A DNA stretch of 64,000 nt from Pseudobdellovibrionaceae bacterium (GCA_020635075.1 JACKAM010000001.1:1178001-1242000); one strand, 5' to 3'; shown: positions 7,603 to 16,937, counted from the stretch's first letter. Notes: generated by a model not told the origin, from the sequence alone. A program made the numbers and translations.

Positions 7603-10476
7603 TTATTTGGAGTTCAAATCACCGGTTGCCGGAAGGGCTGGAAATCCCCAGCCCACTTCCCCCTTGCGCACCGATTCTCCGGTAAGCCATTGGTAGAGCG
7701 TCGGAGCGACGGAACCATTGACTGCCGATTTGATCTGCTCAGGTGCGGCCTTAGCCGGCTCTCCCCAAAAGCCCACCCATGCGTCTTTTTCATAAAAGTG
7801 TTCGCCCGCGTGGCGCCCGGGCACCTTGGTGTTGTAGCCCATCCCCGGCAAGGGAAAGAGATTGACGGTTCCACTGCGACTCTCGTCGTAGATGTGAGCC
7901 AGTTGCACAAGGGCATCGGGTCGGTCCGTGTGGTAAGTCAACTCTCGCCACTCGGACTCATCACACCAGGTGTTAACCTGATCCGGCTTGGGCTCTGTCA
8001 TGCACTTCTTTCTCCATCGCACCAACTCTAGCGCGTTGGCCGAACTTCGATAGCGAGAGACACGGTCGATGCCGAGAAGACGGCCCTGAGACTCTTTGTA
8101 GTAAATATGATCCGCCTTGCGCATGATAAACTCATCATACCGACGGCCCTTGCGATGACCCACCAACCGCACGAAGGATCCACTGACATCGCTGGGCTCT
8201 TCGCGAACCACCAAGTATTCAAGAGTCTCCGACAGGCGCTTTGCCAACTCCTGAATCATATCAATGGGCGGACCTCCTGCCAGAGGGACCCAATAAGTCA
8301 AATCTCGGTACAAGGGCTGTTGCTGCCACTCCTCATCACTTGCATGGCTAAAAAAATCCATCATGAAATTACCCCCGGCAGTTGACGCAATGACAATGTC
8401 TTTGCGTTTCATCGACTCGGGCTCTATGGCATGGTTGATCTTGGGCCCTTCCCCCTCATCCGAGGAGATTTTTTCGACCACAAACGTGCGACCCATTTCC
8501 TCTTCCATACGGGCCAGGACTTCCACCTCTGGATTGAGCTGATGAAAGATCGGGGCGAGCCCATGGTCACCGGCCATGCCATAAAGAGTTCGATCTTGAA
8601 GGCCCGCCTGTTGGTACTGCTGTTGAACCCGCCCCAACCAATAATCCAGGCGATTTAGCTCGCCAGTTGGAGCAATGATCTCATCACTGAAGGGCCCTAC
8701 AAAGTGAGCAAAGTGATCGGGCCAGGGCAAATAGTACAATAGATACTGGGGAAGACCTTGATCCTGAATCTTTGCCAGGGCCTTAATGGCCGATTCGATT
8801 TGCTTAGCCACCGGATAATAGATCCAGACCTCATAGCCCTTGGCCTTTTGGTAAGCTTCCAGGGCGGCCAATAGTTCAGTCTGCTTCACCCGAATGTCTT
8901 TTTCCATCTTGGCGCGGGTCGAGAGATCGCGCAGACACAGCACTTCTCCAAAGTCGCGTATGGCCTCGCCAACGCCTAGGTTTAGTAGCCCATCATAGCT
9001 GGCCTGGGAAAACCAGTCATACTGGGCAAAACAGTTCATACTGGTGGTCTTGGCCAAGCGTTCAAACATAGAACGCATGCCCTTTTCGGCTGTTAGTTCA
9101 TCCAATAGTAGTGCATCGTTACCGAAAAAATAGTAAGCCCGATCTTTTTTGCGATCCACAAAGTGGAAGTTGGGGATGCCTGTCCCCCCACTACCAGCCA
9201 CTTGGGCTCCAGTTTTAACAATGGGCAGGTTGCGCACACTGATGGTGGGCGTGGTGGACACTCCCATTTCGGCAATAGTCCTTCCGTTGCCGGCGTAAAT
9301 CCCCTTAAAGAAGGGCAGGTACAGGGGGTCCTGATAGTCTGCAGAAAGGAAATGCTGCAAAAAGCTGAGAGTGTGAGGATGTTGAGGGGGATCCACCTTC
9401 TCCCGCTTAGGCTTTAACTGATCCGTCTGCTCAAAGTCTCTGGCCACGACATTCAGGAATTGGCTGGATCGTTGACCTTGCACCAATTCCCTTAGCAACT
9501 CCCCCTGCAATCCATCCACAGCGACATGGACAGCGAATCGCTTTTGATTCATATGATAATCCAGATAGCTTTCTAGGGCTGCATAATCTCCAGCCTTGAA
9601 TTTTTCCATCGCCCACTTTTCGAAATCAGCCTGGCGGACAAAACGCAGAGCAAACATACGATAGGACTTGTGAGCCATCATGCGCACAAAATCCACCAAA
9701 GAAATGGTCATGGCCTCCAGCTTCTTTTCGTTCTTTAATATAACTCCAAAGGCGTCAGCAATCTCCGAAGAGGACTTCTCCCCCTCAGCCGATTCCTGCT
9801 TCCCTTCCCCCAACAGTTGCTGCAAAAGCTCCCGAACCAGGGGTTTGGCTGCGGCGATGACGGGTTCCTCAACCGACTGGACCCTTTTGTAGGGCTCAGT
9901 CAGATTTGAGGCCAAGTGGAGATCAAAGTCATCGCGGACAAAAAGAATGTCATAGAGTTCAATGAGCTTTGCCGCAATTTCCTTGGAAAATTTAAAACCG
10001 CCGCTCTTCTCCTCCTTAGCCGGAGGGCTCCATTTGAAGTAATCGTGTTCACCACCTGGCACCTGGCGGTTGGGATATGTCTCCCTCATGTAGTGGTCAA
10101 AGGTCAATTTGTCAAATTCCTCAGGCGGTGTATAGTGTTCCTTGAGGGACCAAACAAAGGGGACCAGCTGCCTCATATAGCGGTCCTCATCAAGACGTTT
10201 TAGGACCCGATCCCGCAGCTCGGCTTCAAGTGGTAAGGTGCGGATATAGACCGGCAGGGCCACTTCAATGGCAAACTCCTTGATCAGGGCCCCCGGGATA
10301 TTCGCCAGAGTGGCTGCCGTCTGGTAGATGTCACTAGTGACATTTTTAAACGTGGCCTTGAGAGGAGTACCTATTCCCTGGGGGTCACGGGCAACCGGAC
10401 GATAGGACTGGAGGTGAAGAAAGGAAAGGGCCGCAAGACCCACGAATAAGGAAAAGAAGACCCACTTTTTTGTCAT
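7603..10476 (-). CDS. Large alkaline-phosphatase-superfamily hydrolase (phosphodiesterase-like)
   Basis: 957 residues. It starts MTKKWVFFSLFVGLAALSFL, a signal peptide or anchor, so the enzyme is exported. The second half has the metal-site pattern of the alkaline phosphatase/nucleotide pyrophosphatase superfamily: a likely nucleophile loop STTPTISVRN near residue 407, PWPDHFAHF near 590, AGDHGLAP near 635 and AGEHF near 890. The first ~390 residues are mostly helical and family-unknown, making it much longer than typical NPP-type enzymes. Known of the superfamily: hydrolysis of phosphate mono- or diesters with two metal ions; the substrate here cannot be predicted. A TTG 24 bases upstream is possible, but it sits beside the terminator of the preceding gene; the ATG at 10476 is preferred. 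Confidence 0.78.
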   Translation of the reverse strand: MTKKWVFFSLFVGLAALSFLHLQSYRPVARDPQGIGTPLKATFKNVTSDIYQTAATLANIPGALIKEFAIEVALPVYIRTLPLEAELRDRVLKRLDEDRYMRQLVPFVWSLKEHYTPPEEFDKLTFDHYMRETYPNRQVPGGEHDYFKWSPPAKEEKSGGFKFSKEIAAKLIELYDILFVRDDFDLHLASNLTEPYKRVQSVEEPVIAAAKPLVRELLQQLLGEGKQESAEGEKSSSEIADAFGVILKNEKKLEAMTISLVDFVRMMAHKSYRMFALRFVRQADFEKWAMEKFKAGDYAALESYLDYHMNQKRFAVHVAVDGLQGELLRELVQGQRSSQFLNVVARDFEQTDQLKPKREKVDPPQHPHTLSFLQHFLSADYQDPLYLPFFKGIYAGNGRTIAEMGVSTTPTISVRNLPIVKTGAQVAGSGGTGIPNFHFVDRKKDRAYYFFGNDALLLDELTAEKGMRSMFERLAKTTSMNCFAQYDWFSQASYDGLLNLGVGEAIRDFGEVLCLRDLSTRAKMEKDIRVKQTELLAALEAYQKAKGYEVWIYYPVAKQIESAIKALAKIQDQGLPQYLLYYLPWPDHFAHFVGPFSDEIIAPTGELNRLDYWLGRVQQQYQQAGLQDRTLYGMAGDHGLAPIFHQLNPEVEVLARMEEEMGRTFVVEKISSDEGEGPKINHAIEPESMKRKDIVIASTAGGNFMMDFFSHASDEEWQQQPLYRDLTYWVPLAGGPPIDMIQELAKRLSETLEYLVVREEPSDVSGSFVRLVGHRKGRRYDEFIMRKADHIYYKESQGRLLGIDRVSRYRSSANALELVRWRKKCMTEPKPDQVNTWCDESEWRELTYHTDRPDALVQLAHIYDESRSGTVNLFPLPGMGYNTKVPGRHAGEHFYEKDAWVGFWGEPAKAAPEQIKSAVNGSVAPTLYQWLTGESVRKGEVGWGFPALPATGDLNSK

Positions 10477-10498
10477 ACTTCCAGAGTAGAGCCTCCAC

Positions 10499-10525
10499 AA
10501 AAAAGGGGCAACCTCCGGCTGCCCC
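10499..10525 (-). terminator. Rho-independent terminator after the DUF4382 lipoprotein gene
   Basis: Read on the minus strand, GGGGCA pairs with TGCCCC (10520-10525 with 10505-10510) and is followed by six T residues (10504-10499). It lies directly downstream of the gene ending at 10581 and just before the start of the phosphatase-superfamily gene, so those two genes probably have separate transcripts. Confidence 0.8.
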
Positions 10526-10580
10526 CTACCAAGCTTTCAAGACCCAACTCCTACGGCCCAAAGTCCACGCCAGGACTGGA

Positions 10581-11360
10581 TTAAAAGAAGTTCTCCAGTT
10601 CCCAGTCGTAAAGACTTTCTTCAAGGGCCTCTCCCTCACCCTCTGGCTCCCAGCCATTGTTCACACCCGATTCATTTTCCTCGCCTTCGTTGGGGAGTTT
10701 GACGACAATGCCGTCCTCTTCCGCATCGGGATCGTCACCCGGCTCTTGGACAGTGGCCTCTTTTAGTTTTAATACGGGCTTAAGGAGACACCCGCCATTG
10801 CCCTTCACCACCACCGACTTAAGGGCATCGAAATCAATGAGCAAAGAGTAGGTGTTCCCGGCATCAAAGCGAATTGGCGATGAGAAGACAATCTTCACCC
10901 CACTTTGTTGCCCGCTAGGCGTGGCCAATTCACAAATGTCGCCACTACCCTTGATTCCGTAATGACCCTCGCTCTTGAGCACCAATCGAACTTGCGTGGC
11001 CCTGACCCCATCTGGGATAGCCACGTCCGCCAAAGGCAGGGTGACGCCGTTTTGCAGGGTCAAGAGATCCACATAGCCAAGATTTTCAGCGACAATCAAA
11101 CGGCCCTTTTTCCCCTGTCCTTCAAGCAGAACCTCCAGGTGGGAGACATTCACCACCACTGAAGTCAAATCAGGAGTGGGAGCATCAGTCAGAGAAAGTT
11201 TGAGCCATGCAGAATTCCCGCTATTGATCTTTTCCACCTGATTGTCGAGAGAATTTGACGAGTCACCACTTCCACAACCCGTCAGGATGGGAAAGCAAAT
11301 GACCAAGACAATGACAACAATAAAGCGCACCACCTGTAGGTGGTCTTCACGCACACGCAT
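10581..11360 (-). CDS. DUF4382-domain lipoprotein
   Basis: 259 residues. A signal peptide ends at the lipobox LTGC near residue 29 and is followed by a Ser/Asn-rich spacer. The segment AWLKLSLTDAPTPDLTSV and the following VVNVSHLEVLL are typical of DUF4382, a beta-sandwich domain found in surface lipoproteins. The last ~60 residues are very acidic (GDDPDAEEDG, EGEENES, EGEGEALEES), perhaps for calcium binding. Function unknown. The ATG is preceded by GGAG at good spacing. The gene is followed by a strong terminator, so it is probably monocistronic. Confidence 0.82.
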   Translation of the reverse strand: MRVREDHLQVVRFIVVIVLVICFPILTGCGSGDSSNSLDNQVEKINSGNSAWLKLSLTDAPTPDLTSVVVNVSHLEVLLEGQGKKGRLIVAENLGYVDLLTLQNGVTLPLADVAIPDGVRATQVRLVLKSEGHYGIKGSGDICELATPSGQQSGVKIVFSSPIRFDAGNTYSLLIDFDALKSVVVKGNGGCLLKPVLKLKEATVQEPGDDPDAEEDGIVVKLPNEGEENESGVNNGWEPEGEGEALEESLYDWELENFF

Positions 11361-11643
11361 AAGCCTCTCCTAAAAACGTCCAGCAAAATTAGAGGAATGA
11401 TTTTTAAATGTGCCGAGGGAGCTTACAGGAGAAGCTCGGCAGGATGGTTTATTTTACCGAAGCGCAGCGTTACTGAAAAGTTGATAGGCAAAAATATTCA
11501 GCTTTGTCTCGATTAGATCTGGGAGTGTTTAACTTTTGAACGCTTTCCGAATCTTTTCAAACTAATTTGAAACGATTGAGGCCGTGGCCTCGTCTGATAG
11601 GACAAATACCACGACGAACTACAAACTGATTTGGGAGGGTTCC

Positions 11644-11760
11644 GTGGATCATTTTAAGACAGTAAGAGTTTCCTATCATAAGCCCCAGGATTTCGTCCTT
11701 TATGTTGTGACAGCTCTGTTGTTCTTTGGAGTGATCGCCTCCGCCGTGATTCCTTTGTAG
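11644..11760 (+). CDS. Small single-span membrane protein
   Basis: 38 residues from a GTG start, translated MDHFKTVRVSYHKPQD followed by one strong transmembrane helix (FVLYVVTALLFFGVIAS) and a three-to-five residue tail. GGGAGG lies five to six bases before the GTG, and the reading frame ends in TAG just before a terminator hairpin, which together argue that this is a real gene. A basic/His N-terminus and a C-terminal helix are typical of bacterial small membrane proteins that modulate larger complexes. No family recognised. It is convergent with the FHA gene. Confidence 0.65.
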   Translation: MDHFKTVRVSYHKPQDFVLYVVTALLFFGVIASAVIPL

Positions 11761-11807
11761 AGAGTCGCCCCATATTTCGCTTTTGTCCCAAGACCATTTT
11801 ATCCTTT

Positions 11808-11847
11808 GTCCCGGGTTTGCCAGAGCCCGGGACCCCAATTTATTTTT
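11808..11847 (+). terminator. Terminator hairpin between convergent genes
   Basis: GTCCCGGG (11808-11815) pairs perfectly with CCCGGGAC (11826-11833), followed by CCCAATTTATTTTT on the plus strand. It would end the small membrane protein transcript from the left; its 3' part overlaps the end of the FHA gene. Confidence 0.7.
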
Positions 11848-13609
11848 GCTCCTTTTCGGGCAAAATGGTCGGGGGAGGATACTCACCCTCTTTCACCGGA
11901 AGAGGATCGGGCATCGGTGGCGGCGGCACCGGGTCCTCACTAGAGGGCTCTCTCGCCGTCGACGTGGGCTCAGGCGGCACTGGAGGAGGGGCCTTCTTGA
12001 CAGGCTTGGCAAATGGCGGAGGCTTTGGCTTTTGTTTTACCGGCTCCTGAGACTTTTTTGATGCGGGAGTACGTGGTTCCTTAGCCGCCCCCTCATCATT
12101 TAGGGTTAGAGCCTCAACCGTCGGGTAAATGGACTCGAGGAATTCCTTGCGATCTTTGAAACTAAAATCGAGAAGACAATCCGGACACTGAAAGACCACT
12201 TGCGCACAAAGATCAGGTTTATAGGCATCGATGCACAAGGCCTTCACCTTGGCCGAAAAATATTTCTTATCAAACCCCGTCTCCGTTTCAATTGCTTGAG
12301 TTGCAACCATTTGTACAAAGAGAATGGCCGCGAAGGTGACCGCAGTCAGGTAAAAGGACTTTGTCCCCTTGGTCCATCCCGTACGCATACGCACCGTCTG
12401 AATGGGAATTCCGATGAGAAAGGGAGGTACTATGAGAGCAAGGACCCAAAGGACGATTTCCACTGGATCACTGAGGCTTTGCAACATCTTGGACTTAATC
12501 GGGTCGGCAATGAGATACATGGGGCCCACGGCTAAAAACAGCAGCAGCATAAGAATCGTGCGGAAAATGCTGGGCTTTTCTAAACGCGCAAAAACCACTT
12601 CTTCACTGCTCGGCGAGGAGCTCTTTTTCGGGCTCGGAATGTTGATCCGACTTTGCTCCATCTTTTTTTCGCTGTTCTGCATTTTCTTTACCGAGCCTGA
12701 CTTCTCCTCTTTCTTAAACCCGCGAAGAATATTGGATAGGAAATTGGTGGTGCTACTCCTCTCCTCCTCATCCAAATCCCCGGGGTCGGCCCTGCGGGCT
12801 GCTGGTTTGGCCTCTCGAGAGGCAGCCTTTTGCGGCTTCATGGACTTAAGGGATTCGCTGAGTTCACGGCTCTTTTCTGGCTCAGGAAGACCTTCAACTT
12901 CCTCTTGTTCAAATGAAAGAGGGTCGAATGTCGATTCATTCATCGGATCCAACCCACGAGATTTTCCATGTTTGGGCTGATCTCCAGGAAGGGCGCTTGA
13001 CGGTGAAGAGTTCAGACTCACTTCGTCGTCCGGCTTGGGAAGGTCAGGATGATTAACAAATTCACAATTCCCCGTCTTGCCAAACGCAATGCTGGGGCTG
13101 CTATCAACAACGGTGCGATCCATGCTTTCCGGGACTACCTCGGTTCGAGACAGATCATCGGCCTGAGGTCCAAAATTCAAATCAGGTGCTTTAATCGTCG
13201 GTGGCTCCGTCATATCTAAGGAGGAGTCATGTTGTGAGGCGTACTCCTCCCCAGGAGCTGCTTCCAGGATTTCTGTAGCATCTCCCTCTTCACCCGCGGC
13301 TTTGTTTACTTCTTTAGCTTTGCCTTTAAACAGGATTTCAAAATTCTGATCGCCAACGGTGAGCACATCCCCTTCCACCAATTCCACTGGAGTTCGCGGG
13401 GTAATGTTCATTTCGGCGATTTGTGTTCCGTTCTTTGATCCCAAATCCTCGACTGTTAATAACTCTCCATCAAAGCGTAGAATGCAGTGGGAGCGACTCA
13501 TCCGACCGTCGTTCGGATAAGTTCTGTCACCGTCCATACGGCCGATAACGAACTCTTTTTTGATTCGCAGCTTTTTCTTGCTGCCCTGATGGACAATAAA
13601 TGCTTTCAT
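11840..13609 (-). CDS. FHA-domain membrane protein with Pro-rich C-terminus
   Basis: 589 residues from the ATG at 13609, which has GGAG five bases upstream; a longer TTG start has no support. Residues ~18-95 form an FHA phosphothreonine-binding domain with the expected GR, SRSHC and NGT motifs. A long acidic, low-complexity region (~100-330) follows, then about three hydrophobic helices (~345-445, including LMLLLFLAVGPMYLI and AVTFAAILFVQMVA). A short Cys-containing segment (CIDAYKPDLC, CPDC) and a Pro/Lys-rich tail (KPKPPPFAKPVKKAPPP) end the protein. The FHA domain should face the cytoplasm and bind Thr-phosphorylated partners; the Pro-rich tail would be separated from it by the membrane helices. 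No kinase gene is next to it. Confidence 0.82.
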   Translation of the reverse strand: MKAFIVHQGSKKKLRIKKEFVIGRMDGDRTYPNDGRMSRSHCILRFDGELLTVEDLGSKNGTQIAEMNITPRTPVELVEGDVLTVGDQNFEILFKGKAKEVNKAAGEEGDATEILEAAPGEEYASQHDSSLDMTEPPTIKAPDLNFGPQADDLSRTEVVPESMDRTVVDSSPSIAFGKTGNCEFVNHPDLPKPDDEVSLNSSPSSALPGDQPKHGKSRGLDPMNESTFDPLSFEQEEVEGLPEPEKSRELSESLKSMKPQKAASREAKPAARRADPGDLDEEERSSTTNFLSNILRGFKKEEKSGSVKKMQNSEKKMEQSRINIPSPKKSSSPSSEEVVFARLEKPSIFRTILMLLLFLAVGPMYLIADPIKSKMLQSLSDPVEIVLWVLALIVPPFLIGIPIQTVRMRTGWTKGTKSFYLTAVTFAAILFVQMVATQAIETETGFDKKYFSAKVKALCIDAYKPDLCAQVVFQCPDCLLDFSFKDRKEFLESIYPTVEALTLNDEGAAKEPRTPASKKSQEPVKQKPKPPPFAKPVKKAPPPVPPEPTSTAREPSSEDPVPPPPMPDPLPVKEGEYPPPTILPEKEQK

Positions 13610-13742
13610 CTCACTCCAGCCCAATCCCTTATCGGCCTTTATTGCCCAAAGGATGAGGAACGAGGCCCTCTATAGCCTGGGAATTCATGGGTTTTTCCAT
13701 GGATTTGACGCGCCATGTTTTTGATCTTGTGGAAAGCATCCC

Positions 13743-13771
13743 TTGACTGAGGTCGGGACCAGGGGTACACC
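13743..13771 (+). promoter_or_regulatory. Probable promoter of tRNA-fMet, overlapped by an inverted repeat
   Basis: TTGACT (13743-13748) and TACACC (13766-13771) are separated by 17 bases, giving a start near 13778, about 40 bases before the tRNA. The -35 is good and the -10 is weak. A perfect inverted repeat, GGACCAGG/CCTGGTCC with loop GGTACA (13756-13777), covers the -10 region and could be an operator or a leader hairpin. Confidence 0.4.
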
Positions 13772-13819
13772 TGGTCCACTCTTGCAATCTGAACGTTTGT
13801 TTCTCGCAAGTTTTCCTGG

Positions 13820-13896
<77 letters not shown>

Positions 13897-13916
13897 ATTT
13901 TCAAATTTAACCTGAG

Positions 13917-13935
13917 AGTCTCTAGACTAGAGACT
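13917..13935. repeat. 19-base palindrome at the 3' side of tRNA-fMet
   Basis: AGTCTCTAG-A-CTAGAGACT is a perfect 9-bp dyad around one base. It lies 21 bases after the tRNA and overlaps the stop codon of the ClpP-like gene on the other strand. It may help end both transcripts, although no T-run follows on either side. Confidence 0.55.
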
Positions 13936-14685
13936 ACAATGCGATTCTATTTTCAGATCGATATCGGATTCTGAAAGACTTGGATATTGGCGTCGAATGA
14001 GCATCTTCAACTGCGGACAACTCAGCGGCCCTTTGCCTGAAAAGACCGGGCTTGGACGAGAAACAATCTCATCGACAATGCCCATCTTCATGAAGTCATG
14101 AGCTGAATAGTAAAAATCGTTTCGACAGTTCACGGATCGATTAAACAACTCCGTTGGGTAGTCATATTTCTCAAGGAAAGGCTCCAAGAAGACTCTCGTA
14201 AATCCATCGTTGAACTGCTCATCCTCGAATCGCGGGCGATGAACCATAAAAATCGTGTCTTCATAAGCAACACGATGTGAACCGGCGATAAACAGATTTG
14301 TACACGCCGAGGCACAGACATTGTTAGCCATGACAGTCAATTGTCGATCACGAATAAGTTTCATCGCATGGTCAACACTATCTAGCCTTCCACCTGTGCT
14401 GTCTATTTCAATCACCTGAATGTTGGTTCCAACAGCGGAGTCTAGGAGCTCTAGTATGTCGTCTGCAATTGAAGGCTGAATCTTGCCTTTAACGACAATC
14501 CTCGTTCCTTCCAATTTCGTTTGTGAAACCATTGAGCCCTGTCTTGAATTAAAGATATCAATGAGATGTGCGTTAGGATCAATACAGGTATCTGATCCAA
14601 AAGCTGGGAAACATATGACCAAGCCTTGGACAGCAAGAAAGAGAAGAGATAAGAGTGAAAAACCGTCTTTGAGGTGCACTTGCAA
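13927..14685 (-). CDS. Periplasmic ClpP-like (ClpP/crotonase-fold) protein
   Basis: 252 residues. A hydrophobic signal (LLSLLFLAVQGLVICFPAFG) precedes a domain with the ClpP-fold layout: IDSTGGRLDSVDHAMKLI with the Gly-Gly oxyanion loop, then NVCASACTNLFIAG with a likely nucleophile Ser in CASAC, and IFMVHRPR where ClpP has its His. This matches the predicted periplasmic ClpP-like group (COG3904 type), not housekeeping ClpP. Extra cysteines suggest disulphides in the periplasm. The reading frame opens with TTG at 14685; a GTG two codons later is equally possible, and no ribosome-binding site decides between them. Substrates unknown. Confidence 0.8.
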   Translation of the reverse strand: MQVHLKDGFSLLSLLFLAVQGLVICFPAFGSDTCIDPNAHLIDIFNSRQGSMVSQTKLEGTRIVVKGKIQPSIADDILELLDSAVGTNIQVIEIDSTGGRLDSVDHAMKLIRDRQLTVMANNVCASACTNLFIAGSHRVAYEDTIFMVHRPRFEDEQFNDGFTRVFLEPFLEKYDYPTELFNRSVNCRNDFYYSAHDFMKMGIVDEIVSRPSPVFSGKGPLSCPQLKMLIRRQYPSLSESDIDLKIESHCSL

Positions 14686-14816
14686 CTAAATTGCAATCCC
14701 AATGCCACAACTGAGACTTCCCGATCGACCTGATCCCACCGAGGTCGAAGCAATGGCCACTTGCCGAGGCCCCTAAGTTGCTGGATTTATTGACAACCTG
14801 CCAAGGTAACCATGTT

Positions 14817-16004
14817 TCACATTAAACGCGTTTTTGCTCGTTGGTGCTGGCGAAGGTCACTCAAGGGGTAATAGGTGTCCTTCCAGGAGACCCCTTGGTT
14901 TTTGAGCACAATGAAGGCGGAACGGACTAACACAAATAGTGCTGACAGGTGAGCCAAGGGGAAAAAGAAAACCGCTAAAGGATGGAGATTGAAGTCTTCA
15001 TTGTGAATCATCGTAATGAGGCCAGGTAAAACAAAATAGACGCTCACCCATGCAGCCACACCTGCAAAACTCGAAAAATACAAGCTGCCGATCAGGGGAA
15101 AGAACACAACGAACAGGCAGATACTTGCCATTGCCAATACCCTAAGGAGACTAAATCCTCCCACAAAGCCGAAGACATTCTTCTCCAATCCCTTCATCAT
15201 GTCACGGGCTGTCCCGTACCAAACGATGCCAATCTCGTCGACCCCCTTTAGAATCAGGCTCTTTCCTCCATAGAGCTTGACCATCATCCCGAGCCCCATG
15301 TCATCCACCAGCTCAAGTCGCAGCCAACTCAAGTCCTTGGCTTGATCCAATACCGATTTTTTCACCAGATTGAAAGCTCCAGATCCAAAAAAGTACTTCT
15401 CATCAGGCGAATCGATCTTCCGCGTGCGCAAAAGGTTTACGGCCAGGGCTCCGTAGCCGAGTGTCATTACTGAGAGCCAAAACGAGCGAAGACAGGCTGG
15501 GTTGTCAAACATCACTCCCAGGTGCTGCCCACTCTCTTGCTCACAATAAGAAACGGCCTTCTCCAAAGTGTGAGTATTCAGTTTGACATCAGCATCGCAA
15601 AACAAAACCCACTCTCCCCGCGCGTGCTCAAGCCCCTTTTGCAGGGCATGTACTTTGCCCACCCAACCAGATGGAAGTTCCTTCACCTGGACGGAATGAA
15701 GCCGAGAATCCCGGGATTGCCACTGGTCAATGATCTCCTGAGTTTGATCAGTGGACCGATCATTGACGACGATAAACTCAAGATTGGGGTAATTGAGACT
15801 GAGGGTATTTGAAAGCGACTTATGGATGTTCTTTTCTTCATCTTTGGCGGTGATCACCACACTCACCAAAGGCCACTCAGACCTCTGCACCACATCCACG
15901 TCGCGCAAAAGAGGAATACCCTTCACCTGGCTGTCAACCAGTCGATGATACACAATCCACATCAGGATGGCCGATAAGGAGAGCATGAGAATGACAACAG
16001 ACAT
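14817..16004 (-). CDS. Membrane glycosyltransferase, family 2
   Basis: 395 residues. One N-terminal helix (MSVVILMLSLSAILMWIVY) is followed by a GT2 catalytic domain: SVVITAKDEEKNI near residue 48, VVNDRSTDQT, the metal-binding CDADV near 135, GSGAFNLV and ELVDDMGLG near 235. About three or four helices near the C-terminus (LASICLFVVFF, HPLAVFFFPLAHLSALF regions) make it an integral membrane enzyme. The plan resembles HpnB/CrtQ-like enzymes acting on lipid-linked acceptors. The acceptor is unknown. It is divergent from the SDR gene with a 62-base gap that must hold both promoters. Confidence 0.88.
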   Translation of the reverse strand: MSVVILMLSLSAILMWIVYHRLVDSQVKGIPLLRDVDVVQRSEWPLVSVVITAKDEEKNIHKSLSNTLSLNYPNLEFIVVNDRSTDQTQEIIDQWQSRDSRLHSVQVKELPSGWVGKVHALQKGLEHARGEWVLFCDADVKLNTHTLEKAVSYCEQESGQHLGVMFDNPACLRSFWLSVMTLGYGALAVNLLRTRKIDSPDEKYFFGSGAFNLVKKSVLDQAKDLSWLRLELVDDMGLGMMVKLYGGKSLILKGVDEIGIVWYGTARDMMKGLEKNVFGFVGGFSLLRVLAMASICLFVVFFPLIGSLYFSSFAGVAAWVSVYFVLPGLITMIHNEDFNLHPLAVFFFPLAHLSALFVLVRSAFIVLKNQGVSWKDTYYPLSDLRQHQRAKTRLM

Positions 16005-16066
16005 GATTGCCCCACTGAAAAAAAACCGTCTTCAAACCCTGGCCTGATGTGATAGTAGTTTTAGTC

Positions 16067-16858
16067 ATGAACAAAGGCAACCTCACAGTCCTTATTACCG
16101 GAGCAACATCAGGAATTGGCCTGGAGTTGGCAAAGGTGTTTTACGAGCAAGGGCACCCTCTTGTGCTTGTCAGCCGAAATCCACAAAAGCTCCGCCAGGT
16201 CCGGGCTGGTTTTTCTGACCCCAGTCGGGTCGAAATCTTAACTCAAGATTTATCCGAGCCGAACGCAGCCCTGGAGGTCTTTAAAAAGTGCCAAGAAATG
16301 AATCTAACGATTGATGTTCTTGTGAATAACGCCGGCATGGGCAAGATGGGTGAACATGTGGATATCAGCCCTGCCAGCACAAAAGACATGATTCAGCTCA
16401 ATGTGCTTTCTCTCACCTTGCTCAGCGCCCTGTTTGGCGCGGAGATGAAGAAGATGGGACGGGGTTATATTCTCAATGTCGGCTCGACGGCAGGATTTCT
16501 TTTGGCTCCCTATATGGCTACCTACATTGCCAGCAAGCATTTTATAAAGAGCTTTTCTATATCGATTGCCAAAGAGCTAGAGGATCATGGCGTGATCGTT
16601 CGTTGCCTCTGCCCCGGGCCTACAGAAACCAGTTTCTTTGAGAAGACTGGTAAAGAAGCAAAGTTCTTTTTTTCTCCCCGGCTCAGAGCTTCGGCTGAGC
16701 AGGTGGCCCAACAGGGATACTACTCTTTGTTTAGGCGCGGATATATCTGCATCCCCGACTGGCGGAACTACCTGATGACATTGCTCCCCCGTTTTTTCCC
16801 CTATTCCCTTAATGCCTGGGTGGCAAAACGTCTGATGCGAAAGTCAGTATCGAATTGA
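16067..16858 (+). CDS. Short-chain dehydrogenase/reductase
   Basis: 263 residues. The NAD(P)-binding motif TGATSGIG is near residue 12, NNAGMG near 92, and the catalytic Ser plus Tyr-x-x-x-Lys are visible as GSTAGF and YIASK near 155. The PGPTET segment after the active site is typical of classical SDRs. The C-terminus is hydrophobic/basic (RNYLMTLLPRFFPYSL), as in DltE-like membrane-associated SDRs. An upstream GTG at 16049 would add six residues but lacks a ribosome-binding site. Substrate unknown. It is divergent from the glycosyltransferase gene, so a shared role in lipid or glycolipid metabolism is possible. Confidence 0.88.
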   Translation: MNKGNLTVLITGATSGIGLELAKVFYEQGHPLVLVSRNPQKLRQVRAGFSDPSRVEILTQDLSEPNAALEVFKKCQEMNLTIDVLVNNAGMGKMGEHVDISPASTKDMIQLNVLSLTLLSALFGAEMKKMGRGYILNVGSTAGFLLAPYMATYIASKHFIKSFSISIAKELEDHGVIVRCLCPGPTETSFFEKTGKEAKFFFSPRLRASAEQVAQQGYYSLFRRGYICIPDWRNYLMTLLPRFFPYSLNAWVAKRLMRKSVSN

Positions 16859-16937
16859 GACGCTTGCTTAAATGAACCAACCTGCCGATAGGTCTAGGTG
16901 GTAGGTTTGTAATCTCGTTTTTTGGTATGGCGGAAAA

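Noticed and set aside
12402..12980. 192-codon plus-strand ORF
   Set aside because: Antisense shadow of the FHA gene, low-complexity Ser/Arg composition, no start signal.
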